Shown here one piece after another: positions 7,637-18,683 of a stretch of DNA of 64,000 bases (positions within the stretch are counted from its first letter, which is position 1; every line of letters starts with the position of its first letter). Both the position numbers and the translations under genes were made by a program. The DNA is taken from positions 310,001 through 374,000 of the forward strand of contig NZ_FMCQ01000004.1 of NCBI RefSeq assembly GCF_900091605.1, read 5' to 3'. The notes beneath the pieces are model-generated. The model searched no databases, had not been told where the DNA came from, and saw nothing but the letters and a program-made list of their open reading frames with translations. This DNA comes from Micromonospora tulbaghiae (lineage in GTDB: Bacteria; Actinomycetota; Actinomycetes; Mycobacteriales; Micromonosporaceae).

Positions 7637-8272
7637 TCAGGCCCCGTCGCCTGGTGCGTCCTCGCCCACCTCTCCGGACGCCCGCGAGGCGGGCACCACG
7701 GGACGGCCGGCCGGTGGCCGGCTCGTCGCCGGCTCCGGCGGCCCGGCGGCGTCGGCGGCGGCACCCGAATCGGCAGCGCCCTCCCCCCGGGTGGCGGCGG
7801 ACCACACGTCCTGCTCGGGTGCCGGCTGAGAATCATGCCCGGTACGGGTCGCCTCGCGCCACACGTGGTCCCCGGATCCGTCCGGCGCGGCGGCGGCGCC
7901 GTCGGCGGGGCGCTCCGGTTCGGCCGGGGTGAAGGCGCGCAGCAGGCTGGCCACCCCGGCCGCCAGGTCCCCGGCGCCGGTGGCGAGCCGCTCGGCGAAT
8001 TCCGGACTCGGATCCCGCAACGCGGCGATACCGCGACAGACGGGGCACACACAGCATTCCGGCGAGCCGGTGGCGAAACCGGCGGGCGCGGGCGCCTGCG
8101 GAGCAGGTCCGGCGCCCGGCGGGGTGTGACCGAGGACACCGGAGAGGATCCCACCGAGCGGACCCCAGGCACCGGAGCCCGGTGCGGCGGCGGCCATCTT
8201 CGCGCCGGCGAGCAGTGTGGCGACGAGGCGCTCGGCCTCTTCCCGGGCCGAACCCGGATCAGTGGTGCCCAT
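7637..8272 (-). CDS. DUF5304-like protein, conserved CxxC motif
   Basis: This 211-residue protein of unknown function resembles the actinobacterial DUF5304 family encoded beside SRPBCC and glucokinase genes. A helical N-terminus (SAREEAERLVATLLAGAK) leads to a Gly/Pro/Ala region, then the recognisable core CCVCPVCRGIAALRDPSPE near residue 73, which could bind zinc through its cysteines, followed by an amphipathic helix FAERLATGAGDLAAGVASLL. The C-terminal 90 residues are Pro/Ala/Gly-rich and likely disordered. It lies 21 bp downstream of the SRPBCC gene and 73 bp upstream of glk. The core is consistent with the family; the family assignment is from memory. Confidence 0.75.
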   Translation of the reverse strand: MGTTDPGSAREEAERLVATLLAGAKMAAAAPGSGAWGPLGGILSGVLGHTPPGAGPAPQAPAPAGFATGSPECCVCPVCRGIAALRDPSPEFAERLATGAGDLAAGVASLLRAFTPAEPERPADGAAAAPDGSGDHVWREATRTGHDSQPAPEQDVWSAATRGEGAADSGAAADAAGPPEPATSRPPAGRPVVPASRASGEVGEDAPGDGA

Positions 8273-8293
8273 GGTTCGGCTCCTCCAGCGTGA

Positions 8294-8770
8294 CTACCGG
8301 GACGACGGTCGGGTCTCCTGCGCCGCACCGGGTGCTTCTACCCGGCGCTTGAGCTGCTTCAACGCCGCGTCCATGATCATTTTCTCGGCCTTGCGGCGGA
8401 ACATGCCGAGCATCGCCACGGACAGCTCCACCTCGAGGGTGTAGGTCACCGTGGTCGTCCCGTCCGGGTTGCCCGCCAGGTCGTACGACCCGCGCTGGGA
8501 GCGCTGCATCTTCGACGGGGCGACCAGGTGCCATTCGATCCGGGAGATGTCCTCGGCGTACTCGTAGGCCAGCACGTACTCGTCGGCCATCACGCCCGCG
8601 TCGAGGGTGAACCGGACCTGGCTGGCGTAGCCGTCCTCGTACTCCTCGATCACCTCGGCCCGGCGTACCGCCTCGGCCCACTCGGGATAACTCGGGAAGT
8701 CGCAGATGACGGCCGCCACCCGGTCCGGTGACGCGCCGATGATGATCGACTGGGTGGAGGAGTCCGCCAT
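8294..8770 (-). CDS. SRPBCC (START/cyclase-like) family protein
   Basis: This 158-residue protein has the pattern of the SRPBCC superfamily: a leading strand STQSIIIGASPDRV, then VAAVICDFPSYPEWAEAVRRAEV (helix with the FPSYPEW signature), alternating strands such as TTTVTYTLEVEL, and a long C-terminal helix. Such domains enclose a hydrophobic ligand cavity; the ligand here is unknown. In mycobacteria a homologous protein (Rv2185c) is encoded next to fadD15, as here, which hints at lipid binding. It is the first gene of the minus-strand operon that continues to glk, and it is divergent from the acyl-CoA synthetase gene with about 165 bp between starts. Confidence 0.88.
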   Translation of the reverse strand: MADSSTQSIIIGASPDRVAAVICDFPSYPEWAEAVRRAEVIEEYEDGYASQVRFTLDAGVMADEYVLAYEYAEDISRIEWHLVAPSKMQRSQRGSYDLAGNPDGTTTVTYTLEVELSVAMLGMFRRKAEKMIMDAALKQLKRRVEAPGAAQETRPSSR

Positions 8771-8935
8771 GGGGGGAGGCTACCCGGCCGACTCCCGGCC
8801 GGTCCCGCTCCACCCGCCGGACGGCGTCCCACCAGCCGGGCGGGCAACCTCCCTGGCAGACCCCCCGGGGTGTGCGGGTAGGTTTCGACAGAGCCGACCA
8901 GGCCGGCCCCGCCGGTAGAGCACGAGGGAGTGCAG

Positions 8936-10738
<1,803 letters not shown>

Positions 10739-10752
10739 CTACCATCCGTCAC

Positions 10753-12447
10753 GTGCCCGCCTCCACATCCCGCCAGCCGTCGACACAGCCGCTCGCGGCG
10801 GCGGCTCGCGCGGTCCTCCTCGCGCTGGTCGCCACCCTGACCCTGTTCGCCACCCGCGACGCCGCCCAGCTCTGGTGGATCGCGCTGCTGGGCGTCGCTG
10901 GCCTGCCCGCCGTGCTCGCCCCACAACACCGGTTGCTCGCACCGATCAGCCGCTTCGCCGAGGTGGTGGTGCTCGGGCTGGCCGCCAGCCAGGTCGCCGC
11001 CGACACCCATCTGTCCGGCGTGACCGGCGGGCTGGGCGCCTCGGCGGTGCTGCCGTACCTCGCCGTGCCGGTCACCGTGACCGCGCTGAGCCGCCGGTTC
11101 CGCGAGGGCGCCGCGTTGCTCGCCGTGGCGGCGGCGACACTGCTGGCCAGCGCCGCGTTCACGCAGGTCGACGGCGGGCCACAGCTCGGCCAGGTCGGCT
11201 ACCTCGCGGTCTGCGCCCAGTGGCTGATCCTGGCCGGTCTCGGCCTCTACACCGCGGGCACGCTCCAGCGCGTCATGCGGGTGCGCGGCGAGGGCAAACC
11301 CCAGCCGTACGCCGAGGCGACCCGCCTGCTCACCCAGCTGCGTACCGTCGCCCGCCAGCTGCCCGGCGCCACCCTGGACCCGGGCGGCATCTCCGAGCAC
11401 CTGCTGGAGGAGCTGCGGGTGGTGGCCAAGACCGACCGGGGCGCGGTGCTGTCCGCCAGCGGCGGCGGCCGGCTCGTGGTGCTCGCGCAGATCGGCGCGG
11501 ACCGGGTCGACTGGGAGACCACGCTCGACGCCGACTCGGCCATCGCCGACGCCTGGGCCACCCAGCAGCCGACCGTCTCGGCCCGCTCGCAGGCCCGGTC
11601 CCGGCACTCCGGCGAGGTCTCCGCGCTGATCGTCCCGCTGGTGGCGGGCGTACGCACGGTCGGCCTGGTGGTGATCGAGGCGGACACCGCCGCCGCGTAC
11701 CCGCCGCCGGTGGTGTCCCGGGTGACGGCGCTGACCGGCCCGGCGGCGCTGCGGCTGGAGGCCGCGCTGCTCTTCGACGAGGTGCGCTCGCTGGCGACGA
11801 ACGAGGAACGGCAGCGGCTGGCCCGGGAGATCCACGACGGGGTCGCCCAGGAACTGGTCATGGTCGGGTACGGCATCGACAACGCGCTGGCCACCGTGCA
11901 CGAGGACGCCGAGGAGACCGCCGACTCGCTGCGTACGCTGCGCCAGGAGGTCACCCGGGTGATCACCGAGCTGCGGCTGAGCCTGTTCGAGCTGCGCAGC
12001 GAGGTGGACCGCCACGGCGGCCTGGCCGCCGCCATCGCCGAGTACGCCCGCACCGTCGGCGCCTCCGGCGGCCTGCGGGTGCACCTGTCGCTGGACGAGT
12101 CCACCGCCCGGCTGCCGGCCGCCACCGAGGCCGAGTTGCTGCGCATCGCACAGGAGGCGGTGACCAACGCGCGCAAGCACGCCGGCGCGTCGAACCTGTG
12201 GGTCACGTGCGAGGTGGATCCCCCGTACACCCGAATCGAAGTGTCGGATGACGGTCACGGCATCGGTGACCAGCGCCCGGACGGGCACTATGGCCTTGCG
12301 ATCATGGCCGAGAGGGCGGAACGTATCCGAGGCCGGTTGGAGATCAGGCCGCGACAGCCTAGTGGGACGACTGTGGCGGTGGTGCTCGGTTCGTCGCCCC
12401 GGCGCGATAAGGTGCGCGGCAGCGCCGCAGCAGCAGAAGGGGAGTAA
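10753..12447 (+). CDS. Membrane sensor histidine kinase (HisKA_3, NarL-type partner)
   Basis: The 564-residue sensor has several membrane helices in its first 165 residues (for example AVLLALVATLTLFA and WIALLGVAGLPAVL), a GAF-like domain at about 205-335, a HisKA_3 dimerisation domain whose phospho-acceptor is in REIHDGVAQEL near residue 360, and a C-terminal ATPase with the N-box EAVTNARKHA and a G-box reading SDDGHGIG. The short gap to the response regulator (7 bp) shows that the two act as a pair. The signal is unknown; a membrane-embedded sensor with no extracellular loop of note is likely. Close spacing to the acyl-CoA ligase suggests that the three genes can be cotranscribed. Confidence 0.92.
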   Translation: MPASTSRQPSTQPLAAAARAVLLALVATLTLFATRDAAQLWWIALLGVAGLPAVLAPQHRLLAPISRFAEVVVLGLAASQVAADTHLSGVTGGLGASAVLPYLAVPVTVTALSRRFREGAALLAVAAATLLASAAFTQVDGGPQLGQVGYLAVCAQWLILAGLGLYTAGTLQRVMRVRGEGKPQPYAEATRLLTQLRTVARQLPGATLDPGGISEHLLEELRVVAKTDRGAVLSASGGGRLVVLAQIGADRVDWETTLDADSAIADAWATQQPTVSARSQARSRHSGEVSALIVPLVAGVRTVGLVVIEADTAAAYPPPVVSRVTALTGPAALRLEAALLFDEVRSLATNEERQRLAREIHDGVAQELVMVGYGIDNALATVHEDAEETADSLRTLRQEVTRVITELRLSLFELRSEVDRHGGLAAAIAEYARTVGASGGLRVHLSLDESTARLPAATEAELLRIAQEAVTNARKHAGASNLWVTCEVDPPYTRIEVSDDGHGIGDQRPDGHYGLAIMAERAERIRGRLEIRPRQPSGTTVAVVLGSSPRRDKVRGSAAAAEGE

Positions 12448-12454
12448 CCCGAGG

Positions 12455-13123
12455 ATGACCAGCAGTCCGACACCGGCCACCCGTACCAAGGTTCTCCTGG
12501 TCGACGATCACGACCTCATCCGCAAAGGGCTGCGTCACGCGTTCGAGCGCGACCGCCAGTTCGAGGTCGTGGGCGAGGCGGCGACCGCGGCGGAGGGCGT
12601 GCGCCAGGCCGGCGCGCTCCAGCCCGACGTGGTGATCATGGACCTCCGTCTGCCCGACGGCAGCGGCCTGGAGGCCACCCGCGCCCTACGCAAGTCCAGC
12701 GCGTCGATGGGCATCGTCGTGCTGACCATGTACGCCGGCGACGACCAGCTCTTCGGCGCCCTGGAGGCGGGCGCGAGCGCGTTCGTGCCGAAGACCGCCC
12801 CGGCCGACGAGGTGGTGGCCGCGGCCCGGCACGCCGCCTCCTCCCCCAGCGCGTTCACCGCGGCCGACCTGGCCGAGGCGATGAAGCGCCGGCTGGCACC
12901 GTCCGGCCCGCAGCTGTCCCCCCGTGAGGGCCAGGTGCTGCGGCTGCTCGCCGACGGCATGAGCGTGGCCGGCATCGCCAAGCAGCTGTTCGTCAGCGAG
13001 TCGACCGCCAAGACCCACATCTCGAAGCTCTACGAGAAGCTGGGCGCGGCCAACCGGGCGCAGGCCCTGATGACCGCGCTGCGGCTGGGGCTGCTGGAGG
13101 CCCCGGACGCCCCGAAGTTCTGA
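12455..13123 (+). CDS. NarL/LuxR-family response regulator
   Basis: This 222-residue regulator pairs with the histidine kinase 7 bp upstream. The receiver domain has the acidic pair in VLLVDDHD, the phospho-acceptor Asp in VVIMDLRLPDGSG at residue 63, the conserved Thr in VVLTMYAG and the Lys in FVPKTAP. The C-terminal LuxR helix-turn-helix runs from LSPREGQVLRLLADGMS to STAKTHISKLYEKLG. ATG at 12455 is used, with GAGG immediately upstream; an in-frame extension back to 12248 overlaps the kinase and is not supported. A strong hairpin terminator follows 15 bp after the stop. Confidence 0.95.
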   Translation: MTSSPTPATRTKVLLVDDHDLIRKGLRHAFERDRQFEVVGEAATAAEGVRQAGALQPDVVIMDLRLPDGSGLEATRALRKSSASMGIVVLTMYAGDDQLFGALEAGASAFVPKTAPADEVVAAARHAASSPSAFTAADLAEAMKRRLAPSGPQLSPREGQVLRLLADGMSVAGIAKQLFVSESTAKTHISKLYEKLGAANRAQALMTALRLGLLEAPDAPKF

Positions 13124-13138
13124 AGGCGTACCGCCGGA

Positions 13139-13170
13139 AGAGGCCCCGTCCGTCACGGACGCGGGCCTCT
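13139..13170 (+). terminator. Hairpin terminator after two-component operon
   Basis: AGAGGCCC (13139-13146) pairs with GGGCCTCT (13163-13170), and an inner GTCCGT/ACGGAC stem is also present. It has no T-run, as is usual in GC-rich actinobacteria. Confidence 0.8.
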
Positions 13171-13321
13171 CGGCGTTCCCGGCCACCGCGTGGTCGCGTA
13201 CGGTGAGCGGCCGGACGCATAGCGACGGTGGTCTTTGCACCGCGACGGCGGAGGGGCAGAATACCCGGGTGATCCGCGCGGCGGTGACGACCGCGTGTCG
13301 CCGACATCCGAGGGGCAGGAC

Positions 13322-14134
13322 ATGCAGCGGCCGGACTGGGCACCCGAGACGATCGACATCGAGCGCCCCAGCGTCGCCCGCATGTACGACTACTACCTCG
13401 GCGGCTCGCACAACTTCGCCGCCGACCGGGCGGCCGCCCGCGCGATGGTGGAGGCGGTGCCGGAGGCACCGCTGATGGCCCAGGCCAACCGCGCGTTCCT
13501 GCGCCGGGCGGTGCAGTACCTCGCCCAGGCCGGCGTCCGCCAGTTCCTGGACATCGGTTCCGGCATCCCGACCGTCGGCAACGTGCACGAGATCGCCCAG
13601 CGGATCGATCCGGAGTCGCGGGTGGTCTACGTCGACGTGGACCCGGTGGCGGTGGCGCACAGCCACGAGATCCTGGCCGGCAACGAGCACGCCACGGTGC
13701 TCCAGGAGGACCTGCGCAACCCGGAGGCGATCCTGGCCCACCCGGAGGTCACCCGGCTGCTGGACTTCACCCGGCCGGTCGCCGTGATGATCGTGGCGGT
13801 GCTGCACTTCGTCCCGGATTCCGACCGCCCCGAGGAGGTCCTGCGGACGCTGCGCGGGGCGCTGGCGCCCGGCAGCCACCTGGTGCTCTCCCAGGCCAGC
13901 GAGGAGGGCCGCGACGGCACCGGCGAACGGGCCGAGGCGGAGCGGGTCTACCGGCGTACCGACAGCCAGCTCTGGATCCGCAGCCGGGCCGAGCTGACCG
14001 CGCTGTTCGACGGCTTCGAGCTGGTCGACCCGGGTGTGGTGTGGGTGCCGCAGTGGCGGCCGGACTCCCCCGACCAGGCGGAGAACGCCGAGCGGGCCGT
14101 CTTCATGGGCGGGGTCGGGCGGCTCGGTGGGTGA
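13322..14134 (+). CDS. SAM-dependent methyltransferase (Methyltransf_19/DUF574 family)
   Basis: This 270-residue protein belongs to the actinobacterial S-adenosyl methyltransferase family that begins with IDIERPSVARMYDYYLGGSHNF and carries the SAM-binding motif FLDIGSGIPTVGNVHE near residue 75. The later motifs YVDVDPVAVAHS (acidic residue for the ribose) and AVMIVAVLHFV are also typical. Substrates of the family are largely unknown. ATG at 13322 follows GAGGGGCAGG. The stop overlaps by 8 bp the GTG start of the following GGDEF/EAL gene, so the two are likely translated together, although no biochemical link between the families is established. Confidence 0.92.
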   Translation: MQRPDWAPETIDIERPSVARMYDYYLGGSHNFAADRAAARAMVEAVPEAPLMAQANRAFLRRAVQYLAQAGVRQFLDIGSGIPTVGNVHEIAQRIDPESRVVYVDVDPVAVAHSHEILAGNEHATVLQEDLRNPEAILAHPEVTRLLDFTRPVAVMIVAVLHFVPDSDRPEEVLRTLRGALAPGSHLVLSQASEEGRDGTGERAEAERVYRRTDSQLWIRSRAELTALFDGFELVDPGVVWVPQWRPDSPDQAENAERAVFMGGVGRLGG

Positions 14135-15887
14135 CGACGCGACCCGCTGCCGGCCCGGCGCGTTCGCCCGGGCCTGGGCCAAGGCGGTGTCCGGCACCAG
14201 CTACCTGCCGATGGCGCAGGCGCAGCTGGAGGAGATGCTGCAACGGCTCACCGAGCGGCTGGCCCAGGCTCTGCGCGCCGAGCCGTTCGACCTGCGGATC
14301 GGCCAGCAGGTCGGCGCCGAGCTGGTGCAGGCGCACATCGCGTCCGCGGAAGGGCTGGGCCGCACCGTCGAGGTGATCCAGCTGCGCCTGGTCCGCGACC
14401 TCGACCTGGTCGTCGACGACGTCGAGGACCGGATGGCGCGGCTGCTCGCCACCGTCGCCACCGGGTACGCCCGCGCGCTGCGCGACCGTACGCTCGACGA
14501 GCAGGAGTCCATCCGCCGCGCCGCCATGATGGCCCGTGCGCAGGCCGAACGGGCGCTGCGCGACAGCGAGGCCCGGTTCCGGCACCAGGCCACCCACGAC
14601 CCGCTCACCGGCCTGCCGAACCGCACGCTGTTCACCGAACGACTGACCGACGCGATCACCGCGCCGGGCCGGGGCGCCGACCGGGTCGGTGTGTGCTTCC
14701 TCGACCTGGACCGGTTCAAGGTGGTCAACGACTCCCTCGGCCACCAGGTCGGCGACTCGCTGCTGGTGACTGTGGCCCAGCGCCTGCACCGCGCGCTCGG
14801 CGAGCACCTGGTGGCCCGGCTCGGCGGCGACGAGTTCGTGATCCTGGTCGAGCGCACCGCCGGCACCGACGACGCGGTGAAGGTCGCCGAGGCGGCGCTC
14901 GCCGCGGTACGCGAGCCGGCGCTCGTCGACGGCCACGAGCTGACCGTGTCCGCGAGCATCGGCATCGTGGAGCGCCCGGTCGCGGGCACCTCGCCGATGG
15001 ACCTGATGCGCGCGGCCGACAGCACCCTGCACTGGGCCAAGGCCGCCGGCGGGGCCCGCTGGTCGCTGTTCGACGCCGACCGCAACCGCCGCGAGCTGGC
15101 CCGGTACGCGCTGTCCGCGGCGATCCCCGCCGCGCTGGACCGGGGCGAGTTCTACCTCGACTACCAGCCGCTGACCTCGTTGCGCGACGGGCGGGTGCTC
15201 GGCATGGAGGCGCTGGTGCGCTGGCGGCACCCGGAGCTGGGTGTGCTGCGGCCGGACAGCTTCATCCCGCTGGCCGAGGAGACCGGGTTGATCGTCCGGC
15301 TGGGCAGCTGGGTGCTGGCCGAGGCGTGCCGCGAGGCGGGCACCTGGCCGGGCCCGGACGGCGACGCCCCGTTCGTCAGCGTCAACCTCGCGGTCCGGCA
15401 GTTGCACCGCACCGACCTGGTGACCGAGGTGCGCGGCGTGCTCGGGCGCACCGGCCTGCCGCCGCACCGGCTGCAACTGGAGATCACCGAGAGCACGATG
15501 ATGAGCACCGTGGTCGAGCCGGTGCGCGCCCTGCGGGTGCTCGGCGACCTCGGTGTCCGGGTCGCCATCGACGACTTCGGCACCGGCTACTGCAACCTCG
15601 CGTACCTGCGGGACCTGCCGGTCGACGAGCTGAAGGTGGCGGGCGAGTTCGTGACCGGCCTGCGCGCGCCGGGCAGTGGCACCGACGAGCGGATCCTCGC
15701 CTCGCTGGTGTCGCTGGCGCACGCGCTGGACCTGACCGTCACCGCCGAGGGCGTGGAGACGGCCGACCAGGCGGACCGGCTGCGCGCGATCGGCTGCGAC
15801 GCCGGGCAGGGCTGGCACTTCGGCCGTCCCGGCCCGGCCGCGCCGCACCTGGGCCGGGTGCCCGCCCACGTCGACGCGGCCCCCTGA
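14127..15887 (+). CDS. Bifunctional GGDEF/EAL cyclic-di-GMP enzyme
   Basis: The 586-residue protein has an N-terminal helical region of about 150 residues without membrane segments, then a GGDEF diguanylate cyclase domain (THDPLTGLPNRTLF start; active site LARLGGDEFVILVE near residue 232) and a C-terminal EAL phosphodiesterase domain. In the EAL domain the catalytic signatures are all present: MEALVRWRHPE near 360, a metal Asn in SVNLAVRQL, ESTMM, DDFGTGYCNL and TAEGVET. Both activities are therefore possible on sequence grounds. There is no classical RxxD inhibitory site immediately before GGDEF that I can identify. GTG at 14127 gives an 8-bp overlap with the methyltransferase gene; an upstream in-frame start inside that gene is unlikely. 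Confidence 0.93.
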   Translation: MGDDATRCRPGAFARAWAKAVSGTSYLPMAQAQLEEMLQRLTERLAQALRAEPFDLRIGQQVGAELVQAHIASAEGLGRTVEVIQLRLVRDLDLVVDDVEDRMARLLATVATGYARALRDRTLDEQESIRRAAMMARAQAERALRDSEARFRHQATHDPLTGLPNRTLFTERLTDAITAPGRGADRVGVCFLDLDRFKVVNDSLGHQVGDSLLVTVAQRLHRALGEHLVARLGGDEFVILVERTAGTDDAVKVAEAALAAVREPALVDGHELTVSASIGIVERPVAGTSPMDLMRAADSTLHWAKAAGGARWSLFDADRNRRELARYALSAAIPAALDRGEFYLDYQPLTSLRDGRVLGMEALVRWRHPELGVLRPDSFIPLAEETGLIVRLGSWVLAEACREAGTWPGPDGDAPFVSVNLAVRQLHRTDLVTEVRGVLGRTGLPPHRLQLEITESTMMSTVVEPVRALRVLGDLGVRVAIDDFGTGYCNLAYLRDLPVDELKVAGEFVTGLRAPGSGTDERILASLVSLAHALDLTVTAEGVETADQADRLRAIGCDAGQGWHFGRPGPAAPHLGRVPAHVDAAP

Positions 15888-15952
15888 CCCGGCCGGCCCG
15901 CGGCCTTCTGAGCCTGGTCGGCCCGCGGCCTCTTGACCCGCTCGGCGCGCGG

Positions 15953-17077
15953 TCAGCCGGCCAGCAGGGCAGCCATGCGCTGCGCCTGCGTCTCCCAACG
16001 CCACTCCCGCTCCACCCAGGCACGGCCGGCGGCGCCGAACTGCCGGGCCAGGTCCCGGTCGGCGAGCAGCGTGGCCACCCGGTCGGCGAGCTGGGCCACG
16101 TCCCGGCCGCCGACCACGTACCCGGTCTCCCCCTCCCGGACCGCGTCCGGCGCGCCGCCGGAGTCACCGGCCACCACCGGCAGACCGGTCGCGCTCGCCT
16201 CCAGGTAGACGATGCCGAGCCCTTCCACGTCCAGCCCACGGTTGCGGGTGCGGCACGGCATCGCGTAGACGTCGCCCGCCGCGTAGTGGGCGGGCAGCTC
16301 GGCCGAGGGCACCGAGCCGGTGAAGACCACGTCGCGTTCCAGCCCGGTCTGCCGGGCCAGCTTCTCCAGCGTCGAGCGGTACGGGCCGCCGCCGACCACG
16401 AGCAGCGCGGCGTCGGGCACCCGGCGGCGGATCTCCGGCAGCGCGCGGATCAGCATGTCCTGGCCCTTGCGGGGCACCAGCCGCGACACGCACACCACCA
16501 CCGGCCGGTCGGCCAGCCCGAGCCGCGACCGGACCCGCCCGCCGTCGACCTCCGGGTGATAGGCGTCCACGTCCACGCCGGGCGCGAGCCGCCGCAGCTC
16601 GGTCAGCCCGTCCAGCACGCGGGCCAGCCGCGCCCGGGTGTACTCGCCGAGGTAGGTGGTCACGTCCACGCCCCGGCCGATCCGGCGCAGCGCCGACCGG
16701 GCGCCGGGGAGCGCCGCCCAGCCGACCTCGTGCCCGTGGGTCAGCGCCACCGCCCGGCGGATCCCGGCCCGCCGCCGCAGGCCCGCGGCGAGCAGCCCCA
16801 GCGGGGCCGCCGCGCCGAACCACACGGTGTCGCAGTCGTACGCGCGGGCCAGCCGCGCCGCCCGCCGGGCGATCAGCGGGGTGGGCAGCAGCACCCGGGT
16901 CCGCTCCCGCACCACCTCGAACGGCTGGTCGGCGTCGAACTTCTCCGCCCCGCGCCAGCTCGACGCGTACACCACCACCGAGCCGGGCTGCTGGCGCACG
17001 GCGAGGTTGTGCACGAACGACTGGATGCCGCCGGGGCGCGGCGGGAAGTCGTTGGTGATCAGCAAGGTGCGGCTCAT
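15953..17077 (-). CDS. pimB: GT4 glycosyltransferase, PimB-type mannosyltransferase
   Basis: This 374-residue GT-B enzyme resembles PimB', the GDP-mannose-dependent alpha-1,6 mannosyltransferase that adds the second mannose to phosphatidylinositol monomannoside at the inner membrane face. The N-terminus carries the usual LLITNDFPPRPGGIQSFVHNLA. The central donor-domain signatures SRLVPRKGQDMLI and VVGGGPYRSTLEKLA are present. The nucleotide-sugar EX7E motif reads EGLGIVYLEASATGLPVV near residue 284. Its position downstream of fadD15-like and upstream of the DEDD exonuclease matches the mycobacterial order. ATG at 17077 overlaps the stop of the M48 protease gene by 4 bp (ATGA). The substrate assignment is by similarity and context. 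Confidence 0.88.
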   Translation of the reverse strand: MSRTLLITNDFPPRPGGIQSFVHNLAVRQQPGSVVVYASSWRGAEKFDADQPFEVVRERTRVLLPTPLIARRAARLARAYDCDTVWFGAAAPLGLLAAGLRRRAGIRRAVALTHGHEVGWAALPGARSALRRIGRGVDVTTYLGEYTRARLARVLDGLTELRRLAPGVDVDAYHPEVDGGRVRSRLGLADRPVVVCVSRLVPRKGQDMLIRALPEIRRRVPDAALLVVGGGPYRSTLEKLARQTGLERDVVFTGSVPSAELPAHYAAGDVYAMPCRTRNRGLDVEGLGIVYLEASATGLPVVAGDSGGAPDAVREGETGYVVGGRDVAQLADRVATLLADRDLARQFGAAGRAWVEREWRWETQAQRMAALLAG

Positions 17078-18333
17078 CGGCCCGGCTCCCTGGCGTAGGC
17101 GCGGGCGGCTGCCATCCGCTCGACGGTGGACGGGTGGGTCGCCGACCAGAGGCGCTCCCAGCGCGGCGGGTCGGGGTCGGCCAGGTTCACGCCGGCCAGC
17201 CGCCGCTGCATCGCCTCGAACGTCGCCGGGTCGCCGGTGAGCGCCAGCGCGTGGGCGTCGGCGCGGGCCTCGATCCGGCGCGAGACGAGCGCCTGCGCCG
17301 GGGTGGCGAGCAGGCCGGCGACCGTGACCAGCGCGATCAGCAGCGGGAACGCCCGGGGCTGGGCGATCGAGTCGACGCCGGCGAGCCGCAGCAGCGGCGT
17401 CCAGGACCCGATCAGGTAGAGCGCCACCACCGCGGCGGCGGCACCGAGCGCGCCGAGCACCGTGCCGGTCCACACGTCCCGGTCCTTGGCGTGCCCCAGC
17501 TCGTGGGCGACCACGCTCGTCACCTCGGCCGGCTCCGCCTCGCGCAGCAGCGTGTCGTAGACGACCACCCGCCGCGTCGGACCGAGTCCGGAGACGTACG
17601 CGTTGACCGCACTGGTACGCCGGGACGCGTCGGCGACGAGCACGTCGCGCACCGGTACGCCGTCCCGGGCGGCCATCGCGGTCAGCTCACTGCGCAGCGG
17701 ACCCGGCTCCATCGGCGTGAACCGGTTGAACACCGGCTCGACAAGCACCGGCAGCACGAACGACAGGACCACCACCAGGGCCGCCGCGCCGGCCGCGCCG
17801 AACGCCCACCACCAGCGGGGGGCGAACCGGACCACCGTGTAGAACCCGAGCAGGACCAGCGCGCCGATCACCGCGCTGACCGCGTACGACTTGAGCAGGT
17901 CGACCGCCCAGCCGCCCCAGCTCTGGGTGCTCAGTCCGTAGCGGACCAGCACGGTGCGGCGCCAGGCCGCGAACGGCAGCGTGAGCAGGTCGGCGAGGAA
18001 CATGACGGCCAGCCCGCCGAGCACGGCCTGCGCGATCCAGTGCCCGCCGAAAGGCCGGCCGACCAGTTCGACCAGGCGCCCGCCCAGCGGGGTCAGCCCG
18101 AGCAGCAACGCCACCACCAGCCCGACTGCCAGCGCCGACCAGGCCGCCGGGCGCAGCGCGCCGTGGAACGCCCGGCCCCGGGTCACCTGCTCGGCCGGGA
18201 GATCCCGCAGCGCCGCGAGCTGGTCGGCGCGGGGTGCCGGCGGCCGGCTCCACGGCACCAGCAGCGCCACCGCCACGAGCAGCGCGACCACCAGGCCGCC
18301 CAGGGTCAGCAGCGCCCAGGCGCGCGGGGTCAC
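17074..18333 (-). CDS. M48-family membrane zinc metalloprotease
   Basis: The 419-residue protein is an integral membrane peptidase of the Ste24/HtpX class. It has an N-terminal helix (ALLTLGGLVVALLVAVALLV), several further helices, the zinc motif HELGH in TSVVAHELGHAKDRD near residue 275 and the third zinc ligand Glu in RRIEARADAHAL. Such enzymes degrade or process membrane proteins; prenylated substrates are not expected in bacteria. GTG at 18333 is chosen for its GGGGTGGG site; longer frames upstream lack a ribosome site. It is translationally coupled to pimB (ATGA overlap), which suggests, but does not prove, a role in cell-envelope upkeep. Confidence 0.9.
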   Translation of the reverse strand: MTPRAWALLTLGGLVVALLVAVALLVPWSRPPAPRADQLAALRDLPAEQVTRGRAFHGALRPAAWSALAVGLVVALLLGLTPLGGRLVELVGRPFGGHWIAQAVLGGLAVMFLADLLTLPFAAWRRTVLVRYGLSTQSWGGWAVDLLKSYAVSAVIGALVLLGFYTVVRFAPRWWWAFGAAGAAALVVVLSFVLPVLVEPVFNRFTPMEPGPLRSELTAMAARDGVPVRDVLVADASRRTSAVNAYVSGLGPTRRVVVYDTLLREAEPAEVTSVVAHELGHAKDRDVWTGTVLGALGAAAAVVALYLIGSWTPLLRLAGVDSIAQPRAFPLLIALVTVAGLLATPAQALVSRRIEARADAHALALTGDPATFEAMQRRLAGVNLADPDPPRWERLWSATHPSTVERMAAARAYAREPGR

Positions 18334-18683
18334 CGACCCACCCCGCCGTCGTGCCCCGTCCGCGTCATGCCGCTCCCCTCCCGCCGTGACCGCCCATCCT
18401 ATTGCCCGGCCCCGATCGCGGCCGCCATGGCCGGAGCACAGCCTGGCGACGCGGCCGGATACGACTCCGGCAGTTTCCCCGCGCGGTGGCCGACACAGCT
18501 CACACATCGAGCTGGGCGTGGCGCCCGGGGTGGACAGGTGGCCGTGAGCGTCGGCGGGCGGGCGGCTTCGGCTGATCCTTCACGAGGCGTGCGGGCCGAC
18601 CGGAGCGGCGGGTGACAGGGGAACCAAGAGCGGCGCGCGTGGAGCGCCGAGCAGACAGGCGCCCCCGGGCGGCAGCAGACGTG
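18334..18683. other. 350-bp intergenic region, no gene seen
   Basis: This lies between the M48 protease start and the end of the small Cys-rich protein gene, both on the minus strand. It should hold the protease/pimB promoter. No repeat, hairpin or coding frame with a ribosome site stood out. Confidence 0.5.

Noticed and set aside
15894..15931. Direct repeat CGGCCCGCGGCCT twice at 25-bp spacing between convergent genes
   Set aside because: Short GC-rich words repeat easily in this composition; no symmetry or gene relation supports a function.
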